Of a stretch of 64,000 nucleotides of DNA, positions 26,105-35,799 are shown piece by piece (positions within the stretch are counted from its first letter, which is position 1; every line of letters starts with the position of its first letter). Both the position numbers and the translations under genes were made by a program. The DNA comes from LD21 sp963715785 (GTDB lineage Bacteria; Bacteroidota; Bacteroidia; Bacteroidales; VadinHA17): contig OY970276.1 in assembly GCA_963715785.1 (NCBI GenBank), positions 1 through 64,000 of the forward strand, read 5' to 3'. The notes beneath the pieces were generated by a model. That model did no database searches. It was given only the letters and a program-made list of their open reading frames with translations, and was not told the DNA's origin.

Positions 26105-27119
26105 AACGGCAATAGTTATCTTAAACTGGAACGGCCTTGGTTTCCTGAAGAAATTTCTGGGCACTGTTATCAGATATTCTATTGACGGGGAGACTATAGT
26201 TTGTGTTGCAGATAATGGCTCTACAGACGGATCGGTCGATTGGGTTGAATATAACTTCGCTGCTGTTAAACTCATAAGACTCGATAAAAATTATGGCTTT
26301 GCAGAGGGATACAACCTCGCAATAAATCAGCTTGATGCCAGATATTATGTTTTTCTTAATTCGGATATTGAGGTGACCGAAAACTGGCTTCAGCCCCTGG
26401 TCAGATTTATGGATAATAACGATGATGTAGCTTCGTGTCAGCCAAAAATACTTTCATATTCAAGAAAAGACCACTTCGAACATGCCGGTGCTGCTGGCTG
26501 CTTTATCGACAAGTATGGTTATCCTTTCTGCCGGGGAAGGATAATAAATATGGTTGAAAAAGACACCGGACAGTATGATTCTCGGATAGATGTATTCTGG
26601 TCAAGCGGTGCCTGCATGGTCGTGAAAAGCGAAGCATGGAAAAAGTGCGGAGGCTTCGACGGTGATTTTTTTGCTCATATGGAGGAGATCGATCTGTGCT
26701 GGCGCTTTCATAAAGCAGGATACCGGGTCTGCTTTTTGCCCGATTCGGTTATTTACCACGTCGGAGGAGGAACCCTGCCTTACATTTCACCATTTAAAAC
26801 ATATCTGAACTTCAGAAACAGCTTGTTTCTTATTTATAAAAACTTTCCTGACAATAAACTGAGATCTATATTGCTGATCAGAAAATTATTGGATGGACTG
26901 GCAGCCGCTTATTTCGTCCTGCAGGGAAATTTCAGAAGCGCCTGGGCTGTATGGCAGGCACATATGGATTATTACAGAGCCTTAGAGAAACTTAGAGAAA
27001 AGAGGATTGCTGTAAAGAAATTAGGAACAGACCAAGCCATTGAATCGATATTGAACAAGAGCATTGTTTTTGAGTTTTATGTTAAAGGCAACAAAACATA
27101 TACAAGCCTGACGTCATAA
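26097..27119 (+). CDS. Family 2 glycosyltransferase
   Basis: 340 residues. GT-A fold: AIVILNWNGLGFLKKFL at the start, VADNGSTDGSVDW, NYGFAEGYNLAI, the NSDIE nucleotide-sugar/metal motif (about 89-93), GACMVVKSEAWKKCGGFD and the acceptor-side EEIDLCWRFHKAGYRV. Resembles rhamnosyltransferase-like GT2 enzymes of LPS or capsule synthesis. Overlaps the acyltransferase by 8 bp, so translation is probably coupled. Sugar and acceptor unknown. Confidence 0.88.
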   Translation: MTKTAIVILNWNGLGFLKKFLGTVIRYSIDGETIVCVADNGSTDGSVDWVEYNFAAVKLIRLDKNYGFAEGYNLAINQLDARYYVFLNSDIEVTENWLQPLVRFMDNNDDVASCQPKILSYSRKDHFEHAGAAGCFIDKYGYPFCRGRIINMVEKDTGQYDSRIDVFWSSGACMVVKSEAWKKCGGFDGDFFAHMEEIDLCWRFHKAGYRVCFLPDSVIYHVGGGTLPYISPFKTYLNFRNSLFLIYKNFPDNKLRSILLIRKLLDGLAAAYFVLQGNFRSAWAVWQAHMDYYRALEKLREKRIAVKKLGTDQAIESILNKSIVFEFYVKGNKTYTSLTS

Positions 27120-27131
27120 AACAGAATTAAA

Positions 27132-28301
27132 ATGAAGAGATACCAAATGATTGTATTTTTTACTATCGCACTGACAATTTATTCCCTGGTAAATATTTAT
27201 ATTTTTTACAAGGGATACAAGGCTTTACCCAGCCTGCGCGACCACAGGCTTCTATACATAATTACCTGTTTTATAGTCGCTGTAATGTTTATTGTTGCGA
27301 AGATCCTTGAGTCAAAACATTCATCGGTAATAACAGATATTCTTAATATCATTGGAGGCTTCTGGCTTGCATTCATGCTGTATGGCTTCCTGTTTTTCAT
27401 TGCGTCCGATATCATATTACTTATTTTAAGAATTCCCGGAATCGTAAAAGGCGAAAACATTCTTCTTTACCGTAAGTGGTCATTTATAATTATAGCCTCA
27501 TCTTCTGCGCTGTTAATAATCGGAGGATTTATAAATGCAATTATTCCTGTAACGAAGGAATATGATATTACAATTAACAAGTCTGCCGGAGCAGTAAAAA
27601 ACCTGCGAATAGCTGCGGTGTCTGACATCCACCTGGGAAGCATTATCAGGAAAAGAAGTCTTAAAAAAATGTCATCGATGATTAAAGATCTGAAACCCGA
27701 TCTTGTCTTGCTCCTGGGAGATATAGTCGATGGTGAGATAGGACCTGTGTTAAGAGGTGATCTGCTGCAATATTTCACCTGCCCAAAATGCACTGACGGA
27801 CTCTATGCCATTACCGGTAACCACGAATTTATTGGGGGTGCGGCCCGTACAATCCCTTATATTGAAAGCAAGGGGATCAGGATCCTGAAGGATGAAATGG
27901 TAACTCTCGAAGGCGGAATCCAGCTGATCGGAAGAATTGACAGGGATTCTTATCGTTTTTACAGGAAGGAACGCATGACACTTGACGAACTGATGAAACA
28001 GGCAGATACAACAAGGCCGGTGATTCTCCTTGACCACCAGCCATTCCAGCTTGATGAAACCGCAAAACATGGCGTTGATCTTGAACTTTCGGGACACACT
28101 CATAATGGCCAGATGTGGCCGCTAAACCATGTTACGGAAATGATTTACGAATTAAGCTATGGTTATCTGAAAAAAAGAAATACTAATTTTATTGTCTCCT
28201 CCGGATATGGTTTATGGGGACCCAGGGTCAGATCCGGCAGCAAGTCTGAAGTGCTGTTAATAAACATCAAGTTTAACGGAGTGGCTGATACGATTAAATA
28301 A
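27132..28301 (+). CDS. Membrane metallophosphoesterase (YkuE-like)
   Basis: 389 residues: four predicted N-terminal membrane helices (about 6-25, 36-55, 65-98, 114-138), then a calcineurin-like domain with AAVSDIHLGS, LLGDIVDG, ITGNHEF, LLDHQP and LSGHTHNGQMWP, a complete dimetal set. Homologues hydrolyse phosphoesters near the membrane (some are UDP-diacylglucosamine-type hydrolases), but the substrate here is unknown. Last gene of the mtaB operon; it converges on murF with a 5-bp gap. Confidence 0.88.
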   Translation: MKRYQMIVFFTIALTIYSLVNIYIFYKGYKALPSLRDHRLLYIITCFIVAVMFIVAKILESKHSSVITDILNIIGGFWLAFMLYGFLFFIASDIILLILRIPGIVKGENILLYRKWSFIIIASSSALLIIGGFINAIIPVTKEYDITINKSAGAVKNLRIAAVSDIHLGSIIRKRSLKKMSSMIKDLKPDLVLLLGDIVDGEIGPVLRGDLLQYFTCPKCTDGLYAITGNHEFIGGAARTIPYIESKGIRILKDEMVTLEGGIQLIGRIDRDSYRFYRKERMTLDELMKQADTTRPVILLDHQPFQLDETAKHGVDLELSGHTHNGQMWPLNHVTEMIYELSYGYLKKRNTNFIVSSGYGLWGPRVRSGSKSEVLLINIKFNGVADTIK

Positions 28302-28306
28302 ATTGT

Positions 28307-29599
28307 CTATAAAAATTCATACGTCTTCTCAAGCCTTATTCCTCTGGATCCTTTAATAAGTATTGTATTCCCCTTTAAAGGCTCTTTCTTTAGAAACTCA
28401 ATCAGTTTATCCACATTATCAAAACTCTTGAAAGCCGAATCCGCTGATGCCTTCCCGAATACCTGGCCAACCAGGAAAACCTTTTCAGGCTGGTTCGATT
28501 TCAGAATTTTCAGTATTTTATGATGCTCCTCTTCACTTTTCTCACCTAATTCAAGCATGTCGCCCAGTATAACTGCCTTCCTGTCAGCCTTTATAGCGAA
28601 AAAAGAATCGAGTGAAGAGCTCATACTTGTCGGATTGGCATTATAGGCATCACATATAAGGGAATTATTTTTAGTGATCTTTATCTGTGATCTATTATTT
28701 GCAGGCTCATATTTTTCAATTGCTTCAGCAATATCATTTATGCCGACTTCGAAAAAGAGTCCGGTGGCTACTGCTGCCCTGACATTTTCCAGGTTAAAGG
28801 AACCAAAGAGGTTGGTATTTAAATTAAAGGTATGGTGAAGATAGGTTATCGATACTTTTAGATTCAGATCAGAAGGCAGTCTTTCGACAATCAGATCAGT
28901 TCCTGCAGGATCAGAAAAAGGAACTGCCCTGTTGATAATCCTGAAGATTTTCTCAGAGAGGACCGGGTCTCTGTCATTGTAGAATGCAACGCCATTTACT
29001 TTACGCAGATGCTCATAGAGCTCAGTTTTTGCCTTTAAAACGCCATCAGCTGATCCAAATCCTTCAATATGTGCTGTGCCAACATTGGTTATCAATCCGT
29101 AATCGGGCTTTGCGATAAGGCACAATGTCCTTATCTCACCAATATGGCTTGCTCCCATCTCGATAATAAGCATCCCAGTATCAGCAGGTGCTGACAAGAT
29201 CGTAAGCGGAACTCCGATATGGTTATTCAGATTTCCTTTTGTATAATGAACCTTAAATTTTTTTGAAAGAATGGAAGCAAGAAGCTCCTTGGTAGTGGTC
29301 TTGCCATTTGTCCCGGTAATTGCGAGTACAGGTACATTCATAACTTTCCGGTGATGAGCTGCAAGCGCCTGAAGTTCAAAAAGGCAATCGTCAACCAGAA
29401 TTGTGTTTTCAGATTCAAACTGGGGATCATCAATTACTGCACACAAGGCTCCTCTCGCCAGGGCCTCCTCAGCATATTTATTTCCGTTATAGGTATCGCC
29501 CCAGAGTGCAAAGAAAATCTGACCCTTCCCAACTGTGCGGGAATCGGTAGACACCCCTGCAGATTCTTTCAGAAGATCGTATAATTGTTCTGTTTTCAT
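28307..29599 (-). CDS. murF: UDP-MurNAc-tripeptide:D-Ala-D-Ala ligase
   Basis: 430 residues. Mur ligase: GVSTDSRTVGKGQIFFAL at the N-terminus, P-loop AITGTNGKTTTKEL, NHIGVPLTIL, ITNVGTAHIEGFG, and C-terminal DAYNANPTSM with ILGDMLELG, the last two characteristic of MurF. Adds D-Ala-D-Ala to the peptidoglycan precursor in the cytosol. I chose the ATG at 29599: an in-frame GTG at 29620 lies inside the gldJ terminator hairpin, so the ATG right after the T-run is preferred. No cell-wall genes adjoin it. Confidence 0.93.
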   Translation of the reverse strand: MKTEQLYDLLKESAGVSTDSRTVGKGQIFFALWGDTYNGNKYAEEALARGALCAVIDDPQFESENTILVDDCLFELQALAAHHRKVMNVPVLAITGTNGKTTTKELLASILSKKFKVHYTKGNLNNHIGVPLTILSAPADTGMLIIEMGASHIGEIRTLCLIAKPDYGLITNVGTAHIEGFGSADGVLKAKTELYEHLRKVNGVAFYNDRDPVLSEKIFRIINRAVPFSDPAGTDLIVERLPSDLNLKVSITYLHHTFNLNTNLFGSFNLENVRAAVATGLFFEVGINDIAEAIEKYEPANNRSQIKITKNNSLICDAYNANPTSMSSSLDSFFAIKADRKAVILGDMLELGEKSEEEHHKILKILKSNQPEKVFLVGQVFGKASADSAFKSFDNVDKLIEFLKKEPLKGNTILIKGSRGIRLEKTYEFL

Positions 29600-29606
29600 G
29601 GCATTA

Positions 29607-29642
29607 AAAAAATGCCTCACTATGATTTCATAATGAGGCTTA
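29607..29642 (-). terminator. Terminator after gldJ
   Basis: Minus strand GCCTCATTATGA...TCATAGTGAGGC, an 11-bp stem with one mismatch, then ATTTTTTT ending just before the murF ATG. Separates gldJ from murF, or attenuates into it. Confidence 0.8.
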
Positions 29643-29662
29643 TATTTTCAGAGAACCAGATT

Positions 29663-31168
29663 TTATAAACCTGAAGGACTTCCCACCCTGATCATAGCGC
29701 ACCTGAATCCAATATCATCGCGTGAGCTTTCCTGATCGAGGTATCGTCTTGTTGAAGGATTGAGCCAGTAAGCCCTGTCTTTCCATGATCCGCCTTTGTA
29801 TACTCTGGAATTATCATTAATGAGCGTTACAAAGTCATTAGCATTGGCAGAATTGTCTTCAGCATACATTCTTAGAGAGCCTTTCTTGCCATCATCAACT
29901 GTGAAGTCAGTTCCTCCTCCGGCAGGTATGGATGACTGAAGGTCACCATCTCTGTAATTCCTGTAATCGCCTTTCTGATAGTTATATCTGTTAGCCACAT
30001 CAACATCTTTAACCGTATCAAGTATCAGACGTCCAAGTTTGTCTTTAGCAACCACTGAGCCATTGGCATCGCGCTTCAGATCTGTGTAGACGTTACCCCG
30101 GAAAGGATTGAACGCATCAACATCTTCAGAAGTAAGAGGACGATAAACATCTGCAACCCATTCATTGACATTGCCTGCCATGCAATAAAGACCGTAATCA
30201 TTCGGCCAGTATGACTTAACATCAACGGTAATGCTGCCGTTATCGTTAAGGCTTCCGGCTACGCCCATCAGGTCACCTCTTCCGCGTACAAAATTTGCCA
30301 TCATCTGGCCCCTGTTCTTTTTGGAGGAATTTCTGACATTATGGCCATCCCATGGATATATTCTTCTTTCGTAGATCCTTTCCTCAAATGTATTTCCTCT
30401 CAGAGCATAGGCAGCAAACTCCCATTCAGCTTCAGTAGGAAGCCTGTAGCTCGGAAGAAGAACTCCGTCTTCAAAGTTAGTGCGCCGTTCTGTCTTATTT
30501 GGATCTTTACTCTCGCGCAGCTGATTTACAACACCCTCATACTGGCCTGCCAGATATGCTTCCGTATTAAAGTTCTTCTCATTAACCTGATTTGGATCGG
30601 GATTTAGCTCTCCCAGGTCAATTAACAACTGTTCATTTACCCTGTCTGTTCTCCATAGACAGAAATCATTTGCCTTAACCCAGCTTACACCTACAACAGG
30701 ATAATTATTATATGATGGGTGTCTGAAATAATACTGTACATACGGATCGTTGAAACCCATAGGGGTTCTCCATACAAGCGTATCCGGCAATGCTCTCCTG
30801 TAAACTTCGGGATAATCTTTGTATACACGGCGCAGCCAGAAAAGATACTCGCGGTAATCAACATTCTTAACTTCCGTCTCATCCATATAAAATGAAGAAA
30901 CTGTAACAGTTCTGGGGGCATTATTCCAATCGAACATTACGTCCTGTTGTACCTCTCCCATGGTAAAACGGCCTCCTTCAATAAGCACCAGGCCAGGACC
31001 TGTTTTCTGATCAGCTCCTAAAGCGACTTCGAATCCACCATTATCAGGATCATTATACTTCCATCCGGTTGAGGTGGAAACCTCGTCTTTCCCTTTTTTC
31101 TTAAATATACAGGAAGTAAACAGCAATACAGCGATTAAAACGACTGGTAAGGCTCTGAATTTATACAT
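29663..31168 (-). CDS. gldJ: Gliding/type IX secretion lipoprotein GldJ
   Basis: 501 residues. Lipoprotein signal peptide with lipobox LLFTSC (Cys20), followed by the GWKYNDPDNGGFEV motif characteristic of GldJ, then a formylglycine-generating-enzyme/sulfatase-modifying fold (GLVLIEGGRFTMGEV, YPVVGVSWVKANDFCLWR, YRLPTEAEWEFAAY, MAGNVNEWVADVYR, YKGGSWKDRAYWL, DIGFRCAMI). In Flavobacterium GldJ is needed for gliding and stabilises GldK and the outer-membrane T9SS ring. Here it lies beside a PorP/SprF-like gene and porU-porV. An AAAGGAG Shine-Dalgarno just before the ATG is unusual for this phylum. Two -7 boxes lie upstream. Confidence 0.93.
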   Translation of the reverse strand: MYKFRALPVVLIAVLLFTSCIFKKKGKDEVSTSTGWKYNDPDNGGFEVALGADQKTGPGLVLIEGGRFTMGEVQQDVMFDWNNAPRTVTVSSFYMDETEVKNVDYREYLFWLRRVYKDYPEVYRRALPDTLVWRTPMGFNDPYVQYYFRHPSYNNYPVVGVSWVKANDFCLWRTDRVNEQLLIDLGELNPDPNQVNEKNFNTEAYLAGQYEGVVNQLRESKDPNKTERRTNFEDGVLLPSYRLPTEAEWEFAAYALRGNTFEERIYERRIYPWDGHNVRNSSKKNRGQMMANFVRGRGDLMGVAGSLNDNGSITVDVKSYWPNDYGLYCMAGNVNEWVADVYRPLTSEDVDAFNPFRGNVYTDLKRDANGSVVAKDKLGRLILDTVKDVDVANRYNYQKGDYRNYRDGDLQSSIPAGGGTDFTVDDGKKGSLRMYAEDNSANANDFVTLINDNSRVYKGGSWKDRAYWLNPSTRRYLDQESSRDDIGFRCAMIRVGSPSGL

Positions 31169-31200
31169 AACTCCTTTAGTTTTACGGCTTTTAAGAACAC

Positions 31201-31248
31201 CAAATATAACAATTTTTCTAAATCATTTTTTTCTACTCACCAAATATA
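31201..31248 (-). promoter_or_regulatory. Duplicated -7 boxes upstream of gldJ
   Basis: Minus-strand TATATTTGGTG occurs twice, at 31208-31201 and 31248-31241, 40 bp apart; both are exact TAnnTTTG. The proximal one predicts a ~27-nt leader. They lie between gldJ and the stop of the PorP/SprF-like gene, so gldJ can be transcribed on its own. Clear -33 elements are not evident. Confidence 0.55.
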
Positions 31249-31249
31249 A

Positions 31250-32218
31250 CTACAATTTAGGGAAATTTATTGTTTTGATTGCATTTCTTTTTTCAACATT
31301 ATTCAAACTGAAAGCCAGTCCTGTCTGATGCAGAAGTGATAAAGGAAGCAAATTATTTCCTGATTCCACATTAAACCTGTAATTATAATAAAAAGAGATC
31401 CTTCCGGCAGTAACTGAAAACCCTGTCTGAATATTAATATTGTTTCCTGTATTGCCCAATAATAAAAGATTGATTGCCAGAAATTTACTTTCAAGAGCAG
31501 CTCCAGCTCCCCCGTTAAGAAATCCGGCTTGCATTTCTAAATATGTAAGAGGCTGTATTTTTAGATTTTTTGCCGTTCCGAGATCAAAATCTCCGGAAAG
31601 ATGAACCAGCAGATCTCGCTTTAACCTGTCATTTGTGCTGCCTGTTGCAGAAAGGTCGGGTTCTGCTAAATGACTGATGGAAAATCCACCTGAGAATTTT
31701 CCTGACATGAACAGGAACCCTACTCCTACATCAAATACAGTTTTACCCTGGGATGCCAGCACTTCTGAAGACGGTACCGATACTCCTCCAAGTGCGTCAA
31801 TCTGATCCGGCAGAATTGCATCGCTGAAATTATAGCCTCTGTGGCAGACAGAAGCCGAAAGTCCTGCATTAATAAAAAAATCCTTACCGGCCTGCAGAAA
31901 GTATGCATAAGACAGCCCGCTCCTGAAATCATTGATAATACCCCCAAGATAATCGTCGGCAATATAGATACCTGCTCCGCCATGCAGTTCCGTATAATAG
32001 AAGTCATAAGAAACATAGACAGAATGAAGGTTATAATTATTTCCAGGATAAAAATTAAGGTATGAAAGCCTGAGTGATCCTTCCCCGCTGCTTCCTGCCA
32101 GAGATGGATTTTTTATCATCATCATCTGAAATCCGGGACCCGGATCAGTCTCCTGTCCGAAACAATACCCGGGAATCAGGAAGATAATTATAAGGATCTT
32201 ATTAACCAGCCTCAACAT
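31250..32218 (-). CDS. PorP/SprF-family type IX secretion outer-membrane protein
   Basis: 322 residues, signal peptide 1-21 (ending CFG|Q). Family pattern: MIKNPSLAGSSGEGSLRLSY near the N-terminus, FDVGVGFLFMSGKFSGGFSISHLAEPD in the middle, alternating beta-strands throughout, and YYNYRFNVESG near the end. PorP/SprF proteins are outer-membrane barrels that work with T9SS and substrate delivery (SprF helps SprB export). Being next to gldJ and divergent from porU is consistent; which substrate it serves is not shown. Divergent promoters would share 32219-32335. Confidence 0.88.
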   Translation of the reverse strand: MLRLVNKILIIIFLIPGYCFGQETDPGPGFQMMMIKNPSLAGSSGEGSLRLSYLNFYPGNNYNLHSVYVSYDFYYTELHGGAGIYIADDYLGGIINDFRSGLSYAYFLQAGKDFFINAGLSASVCHRGYNFSDAILPDQIDALGGVSVPSSEVLASQGKTVFDVGVGFLFMSGKFSGGFSISHLAEPDLSATGSTNDRLKRDLLVHLSGDFDLGTAKNLKIQPLTYLEMQAGFLNGGAGAALESKFLAINLLLLGNTGNNINIQTGFSVTAGRISFYYNYRFNVESGNNLLPLSLLHQTGLAFSLNNVEKRNAIKTINFPKL

Positions 32219-32320
32219 ACTAAAAATTACTGCAATATCAACGTAAAGCCGTCGTTAATATTATATTAATTCATTGATTACAAAAAAACAAAATAAACTG
32301 CCAAACCTGATACACATTTC

Positions 32321-32328
32321 TATCTTTG
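32321..32328 (+). promoter_or_regulatory. -7 box of porU
   Basis: TATCTTTG, exact TAnnTTTG, ending 7 bp before the ATG at 32336, so the porU mRNA would be leaderless or nearly so. No clear -33 element. Confidence 0.45.
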
Positions 32329-32335
32329 TCAGTGA

Positions 32336-35300
32336 ATGAGAAGAATATTTCAAATATCGGCCTTCCTTTTGCTTTTACCAGCTTACCTGTATCCGCAGAG
32401 TTCCAAAGATAGTTATTCTCCGGGTTCTGTACTCGCTGCCGGTTTGTGGTTCAGGATTGCAGTCACATCGGATGGCATATACAGGATCGACTACTCAGCG
32501 CTCAGGCAGCTTGGATTAGCCGATCCATCCAACCCGAAGATTTATGGAAACAATTTTGGCCAGTTATCATATTATAATGATGCACCGAAACCTGATGACC
32601 TGAAGGAAATTGCAGTATTTACAGAGAAAGGCAGCGATGGTGTTTTCAATGATGGAGACTACCTTCTATTCTATGCCCAGGGCACTTCAAGATGGAATTA
32701 TAATCCTTCCAGCGGGGAATATGACTATCAGCATCACAATTATTCTGATACCGCTTTCTATTTTATTACCTCAGGGACGGACCCGTCGAAAGAGATTGCT
32801 GAAGCTGCAGAACCATCTCTGCCGGCAGCTTACAGTTCCCCTGAATCTGATGTCTTGTTTGTGCATGAATCAGATGATGTAAATATCATTAAATCAGGCA
32901 GGGAATGGTTTCAGCAGATCTCCTCCATTCATATTGATCCGGCTTTCACTGACCTTAATCTTGCCGAAAATGTTCACTACAGGATCAGGGTAGCTGCAAG
33001 AGCTTCTGTGCCCACTCTATTCCGCCTTTATGAAGGACAGACAGTAAAAGCAAGCCTGCAGGTTCAGGGAGTTAATCTTTTTGATTATACCGGTACATAT
33101 TTCCAGATAACCGATTCGACAGGTTCGATTCAGGCCTCAGCAGAGTCCCCGGTTTATGACTTAAAATTTTTTGATAACGGCGAAGCGGGTGCAGCCGGAT
33201 GGCTTGACTGGATATCATTGCATGGCAGAAAACTGAATACTTTTTCTGGTTCTGAGACAGTATTACGTGATTCAAAGTCAATTGCTCCGGGAATGATAAC
33301 CGGATTTACTATGCGAAGCATAAACAACGATCCTGTGATATGGGATGTTTCTGACCCCTTCAATGTCAAGCAGGTATTGTACACAAGAGCCGGTGACAAT
33401 ATTGAATTTAAGAGTGCAACTGACTCACTCAGGACATTCATAGCCTTTGATCCCTCAAAGGCAGCCAAACCTGTAATTAAACCCTCAGCTGTCCCCAACC
33501 AGAACCTGCATGCCTCAGATCCTGCGGATCTGATCATTCTTACACATCCGCTTTTCAATGCTTATGCCGCGAAGCTTGCCGAACTTCATTCTAATAACGA
33601 TGGCCTTGTTTCACAGATAGTTACACCACAACAGATCTATAACGAGTTTTCCGGCGGGATACCCGATATCTCTGCAATCAGAAATTATCTGAGAATGAAA
33701 TATCTTAAACAAACTGGCACCAATCATCCTCTCAGATATCTTCTTCTTTTTGGTGATGGATCGTATGAAAATAAAACTCCGCCTCCAGGCAATCCGAATT
33801 TTGTTCCGACATATCAGTCGGAAAATTCAAATACTGTTGTTTCTTCATTTACATCGGATGATTTTTACGGACTGCTCGGTGATGGTGAAGGAGAAGCTGA
33901 TGGTGCTGAGGCAATAGGTATTGGCCGGCTTCCGGTATCTGACACTACCCAGGCAGGCATAGTGCTCTCAAAGATAAAGAGTTACATTGATCCCGGGAAT
34001 ATGGGTGATTGGAAAAATGTCATTTGTCTTACTGCAGATGATGAAGATGGCAATACGCACATGGCTGATGCCGAAGGTCTTGCGGCAGTTTTGAATGACA
34101 GCGTCCCGGCTTATAATATTGATAAAATTTACCTTGATGCTTTCAGGCAGACGACAACCGTAAACGGTCAATCCTATCCTGATGCGAATAAAGCAATCAA
34201 TGACCGTATTAATTCAGGATGCCTCATTTTCAATTATACAGGACACGGGAACGAGAGCGGACTCTCCGCTGAGGGAGTCGTTAAAACACAGGATATCAAT
34301 TCATGGAAAAACGGGGGAAAACTACCTCTTTTCATTACTGCTACCTGTGAATTCAGCCGTTTTGATGATGTTGATATAAATCTGGCCACCAGACAGATAA
34401 CAGGTAAGCCTTCGGGAGGAGAGATGGTGCTGCTAAATAAGAATGGAGGAGGGATAGCTTTAATGTCCACTACAAGAGTTGTCTACTCCGCTCCGAATTA
34501 TGACCTGAACAAAAACATTTTCAGCTGCGCATTCGAACGCGACAGTCAGGGTAATTCATTATGCCTGGGCGATATAATAAGAATCGCCAAAAACAAGTCA
34601 GGCTCCGGTCCTAATAAGAGAAACTTCACGCTTCTTGGCGACCCCGCCTTAAAGCTCGGATATCCGTATCATGGAAAGGTCATTACCGACTCAGTTAATA
34701 ATGTTTCAGTCAGCGATAAAATAGATAGTCTCAAGGCACTTTCCGTTGTTACAATCGCTGGTCATATTGAGGACCCTCTCGGAAATCGTATGAACACCTT
34801 CAACGGCACTGTATCACCGGTTATTTATGACAAGGCAAGTATAATAAAAACACTTGCCAATGATGGAGGCCAGAGCATGACATTCACTCAGAGGAACAAT
34901 ATTCTTTTCAGTGGCAAAACCATGGCTAAAGACGGAGAATTCAGGTTTACATTCATAGTTCCGAGAGATATCAATTATTCATTCGGAGCAGGGAAGATCA
35001 GCTATTACTCTAATGATGAAAGCCAGGATATGAATGGCAGCTTCAGCAACATAATTGTAGGCGGCTTCTTCAATTCCGCAGTTTCTGACACTTCCGGACC
35101 GGAAATCAGGCTTTATATGAATGATACACTGTTCAGAAACGGAGGTGTGACCGACAGCAATCCCAAACTCCTTGCTATACTTAATGATGAGGGAGGCATT
35201 AATACAACAGGCTCCGGCATAGGTCACGATTTGACCTGTTATCTCGACAATGAACCTAACAAATCATTTGTACTGAACAATTATTTTGAAGATGACTTCA

Positions 35301-35746
35301 ACAACTATAAGCAGGGCAGGATTAATTATGATCTAACGGGACTTTCAGAGGGCACCCATTCCATCACTCTCAAGGCCTGGGATAATTTCAATAACTCTTC
35401 TGAAAAAACCTTAAACTTCAGAGTTGTGAGAGGAGGGAGCTTCATTTTAAGCAACCTTTTAAATTATCCGAATCCTTTCAGGAATGAAACAAGAATCAGC
35501 CTGGAACATAACAGGCCTGACATCAACCTGGATGTCACCCTGATCATATACAGCATCGACGGCAGAATAATAAAAACAATAAACAAAAAAGTTATATCTG
35601 CCGGATATACGCTGCCGCCGCTTATATGGGACGGTACTATTGACGGAGGAGGGAATGCAGGTCAAGGATTGTATCCCTATACTATTATAATTGTTACCGG
35701 AAACGGGGAGAAAGCGAGAGTGTCGGGGCGAATGATCATTTTGTGA
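32336..35746 (+). CDS. porU: Type IX secretion sortase PorU
   Basis: 1136 residues, signal peptide 1-20 (ending YPQ). The N-terminal propeptide-like region carries WFRIAVTSDGIYRIDYSALRQLG, a PorU signature. The peptidase C25 (gingipain) domain spans about 395-775, with His637 in NYTGHGNESGL and Cys671 in ITATCEFSRFDD, spaced 34 residues like the catalytic His/Cys of gingipains and PorU. The C-terminal ~100 residues (LLNYPNPFRNETRISL...GQGLYPYTI) form an FlgD/CTD-like Ig domain. PorU removes T9SS sorting domains at the cell surface and attaches cargo to A-LPS. porV follows 53 bp downstream. Confidence 0.95.
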   Translation: MRRIFQISAFLLLLPAYLYPQSSKDSYSPGSVLAAGLWFRIAVTSDGIYRIDYSALRQLGLADPSNPKIYGNNFGQLSYYNDAPKPDDLKEIAVFTEKGSDGVFNDGDYLLFYAQGTSRWNYNPSSGEYDYQHHNYSDTAFYFITSGTDPSKEIAEAAEPSLPAAYSSPESDVLFVHESDDVNIIKSGREWFQQISSIHIDPAFTDLNLAENVHYRIRVAARASVPTLFRLYEGQTVKASLQVQGVNLFDYTGTYFQITDSTGSIQASAESPVYDLKFFDNGEAGAAGWLDWISLHGRKLNTFSGSETVLRDSKSIAPGMITGFTMRSINNDPVIWDVSDPFNVKQVLYTRAGDNIEFKSATDSLRTFIAFDPSKAAKPVIKPSAVPNQNLHASDPADLIILTHPLFNAYAAKLAELHSNNDGLVSQIVTPQQIYNEFSGGIPDISAIRNYLRMKYLKQTGTNHPLRYLLLFGDGSYENKTPPPGNPNFVPTYQSENSNTVVSSFTSDDFYGLLGDGEGEADGAEAIGIGRLPVSDTTQAGIVLSKIKSYIDPGNMGDWKNVICLTADDEDGNTHMADAEGLAAVLNDSVPAYNIDKIYLDAFRQTTTVNGQSYPDANKAINDRINSGCLIFNYTGHGNESGLSAEGVVKTQDINSWKNGGKLPLFITATCEFSRFDDVDINLATRQITGKPSGGEMVLLNKNGGGIALMSTTRVVYSAPNYDLNKNIFSCAFERDSQGNSLCLGDIIRIAKNKSGSGPNKRNFTLLGDPALKLGYPYHGKVITDSVNNVSVSDKIDSLKALSVVTIAGHIEDPLGNRMNTFNGTVSPVIYDKASIIKTLANDGGQSMTFTQRNNILFSGKTMAKDGEFRFTFIVPRDINYSFGAGKISYYSNDESQDMNGSFSNIIVGGFFNSAVSDTSGPEIRLYMNDTLFRNGGVTDSNPKLLAILNDEGGINTTGSGIGHDLTCYLDNEPNKSFVLNNYFEDDFNNYKQGRINYDLTGLSEGTHSITLKAWDNFNNSSEKTLNFRVVRGGSFILSNLLNYPNPFRNETRISLEHNRPDINLDVTLIIYSIDGRIIKTINKKVISAGYTLPPLIWDGTIDGGGNAGQGLYPYTIIIVTGNGEKARVSGRMIIL

Positions 35747-35779
35747 TTAGTGCACAATATTCAGGATTAAAAATAGTTC

Positions 35780-35787
35780 TATATTTG
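35780..35787 (+). promoter_or_regulatory. -7 box of porV
   Basis: TATATTTG, exact TAnnTTTG, 12 bp before the ATG at 35800. Suggests porV and the genes behind it can be expressed separately from porU. Confidence 0.5.
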
Positions 35788-35799
35788 TAAATTAGAAGA

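Noticed and set aside
29597..29620. GTG start for murF at 29620
   Set aside because: It lies within the gldJ terminator hairpin; the ATG at 29599 fits the family start and comes right after the T-run.
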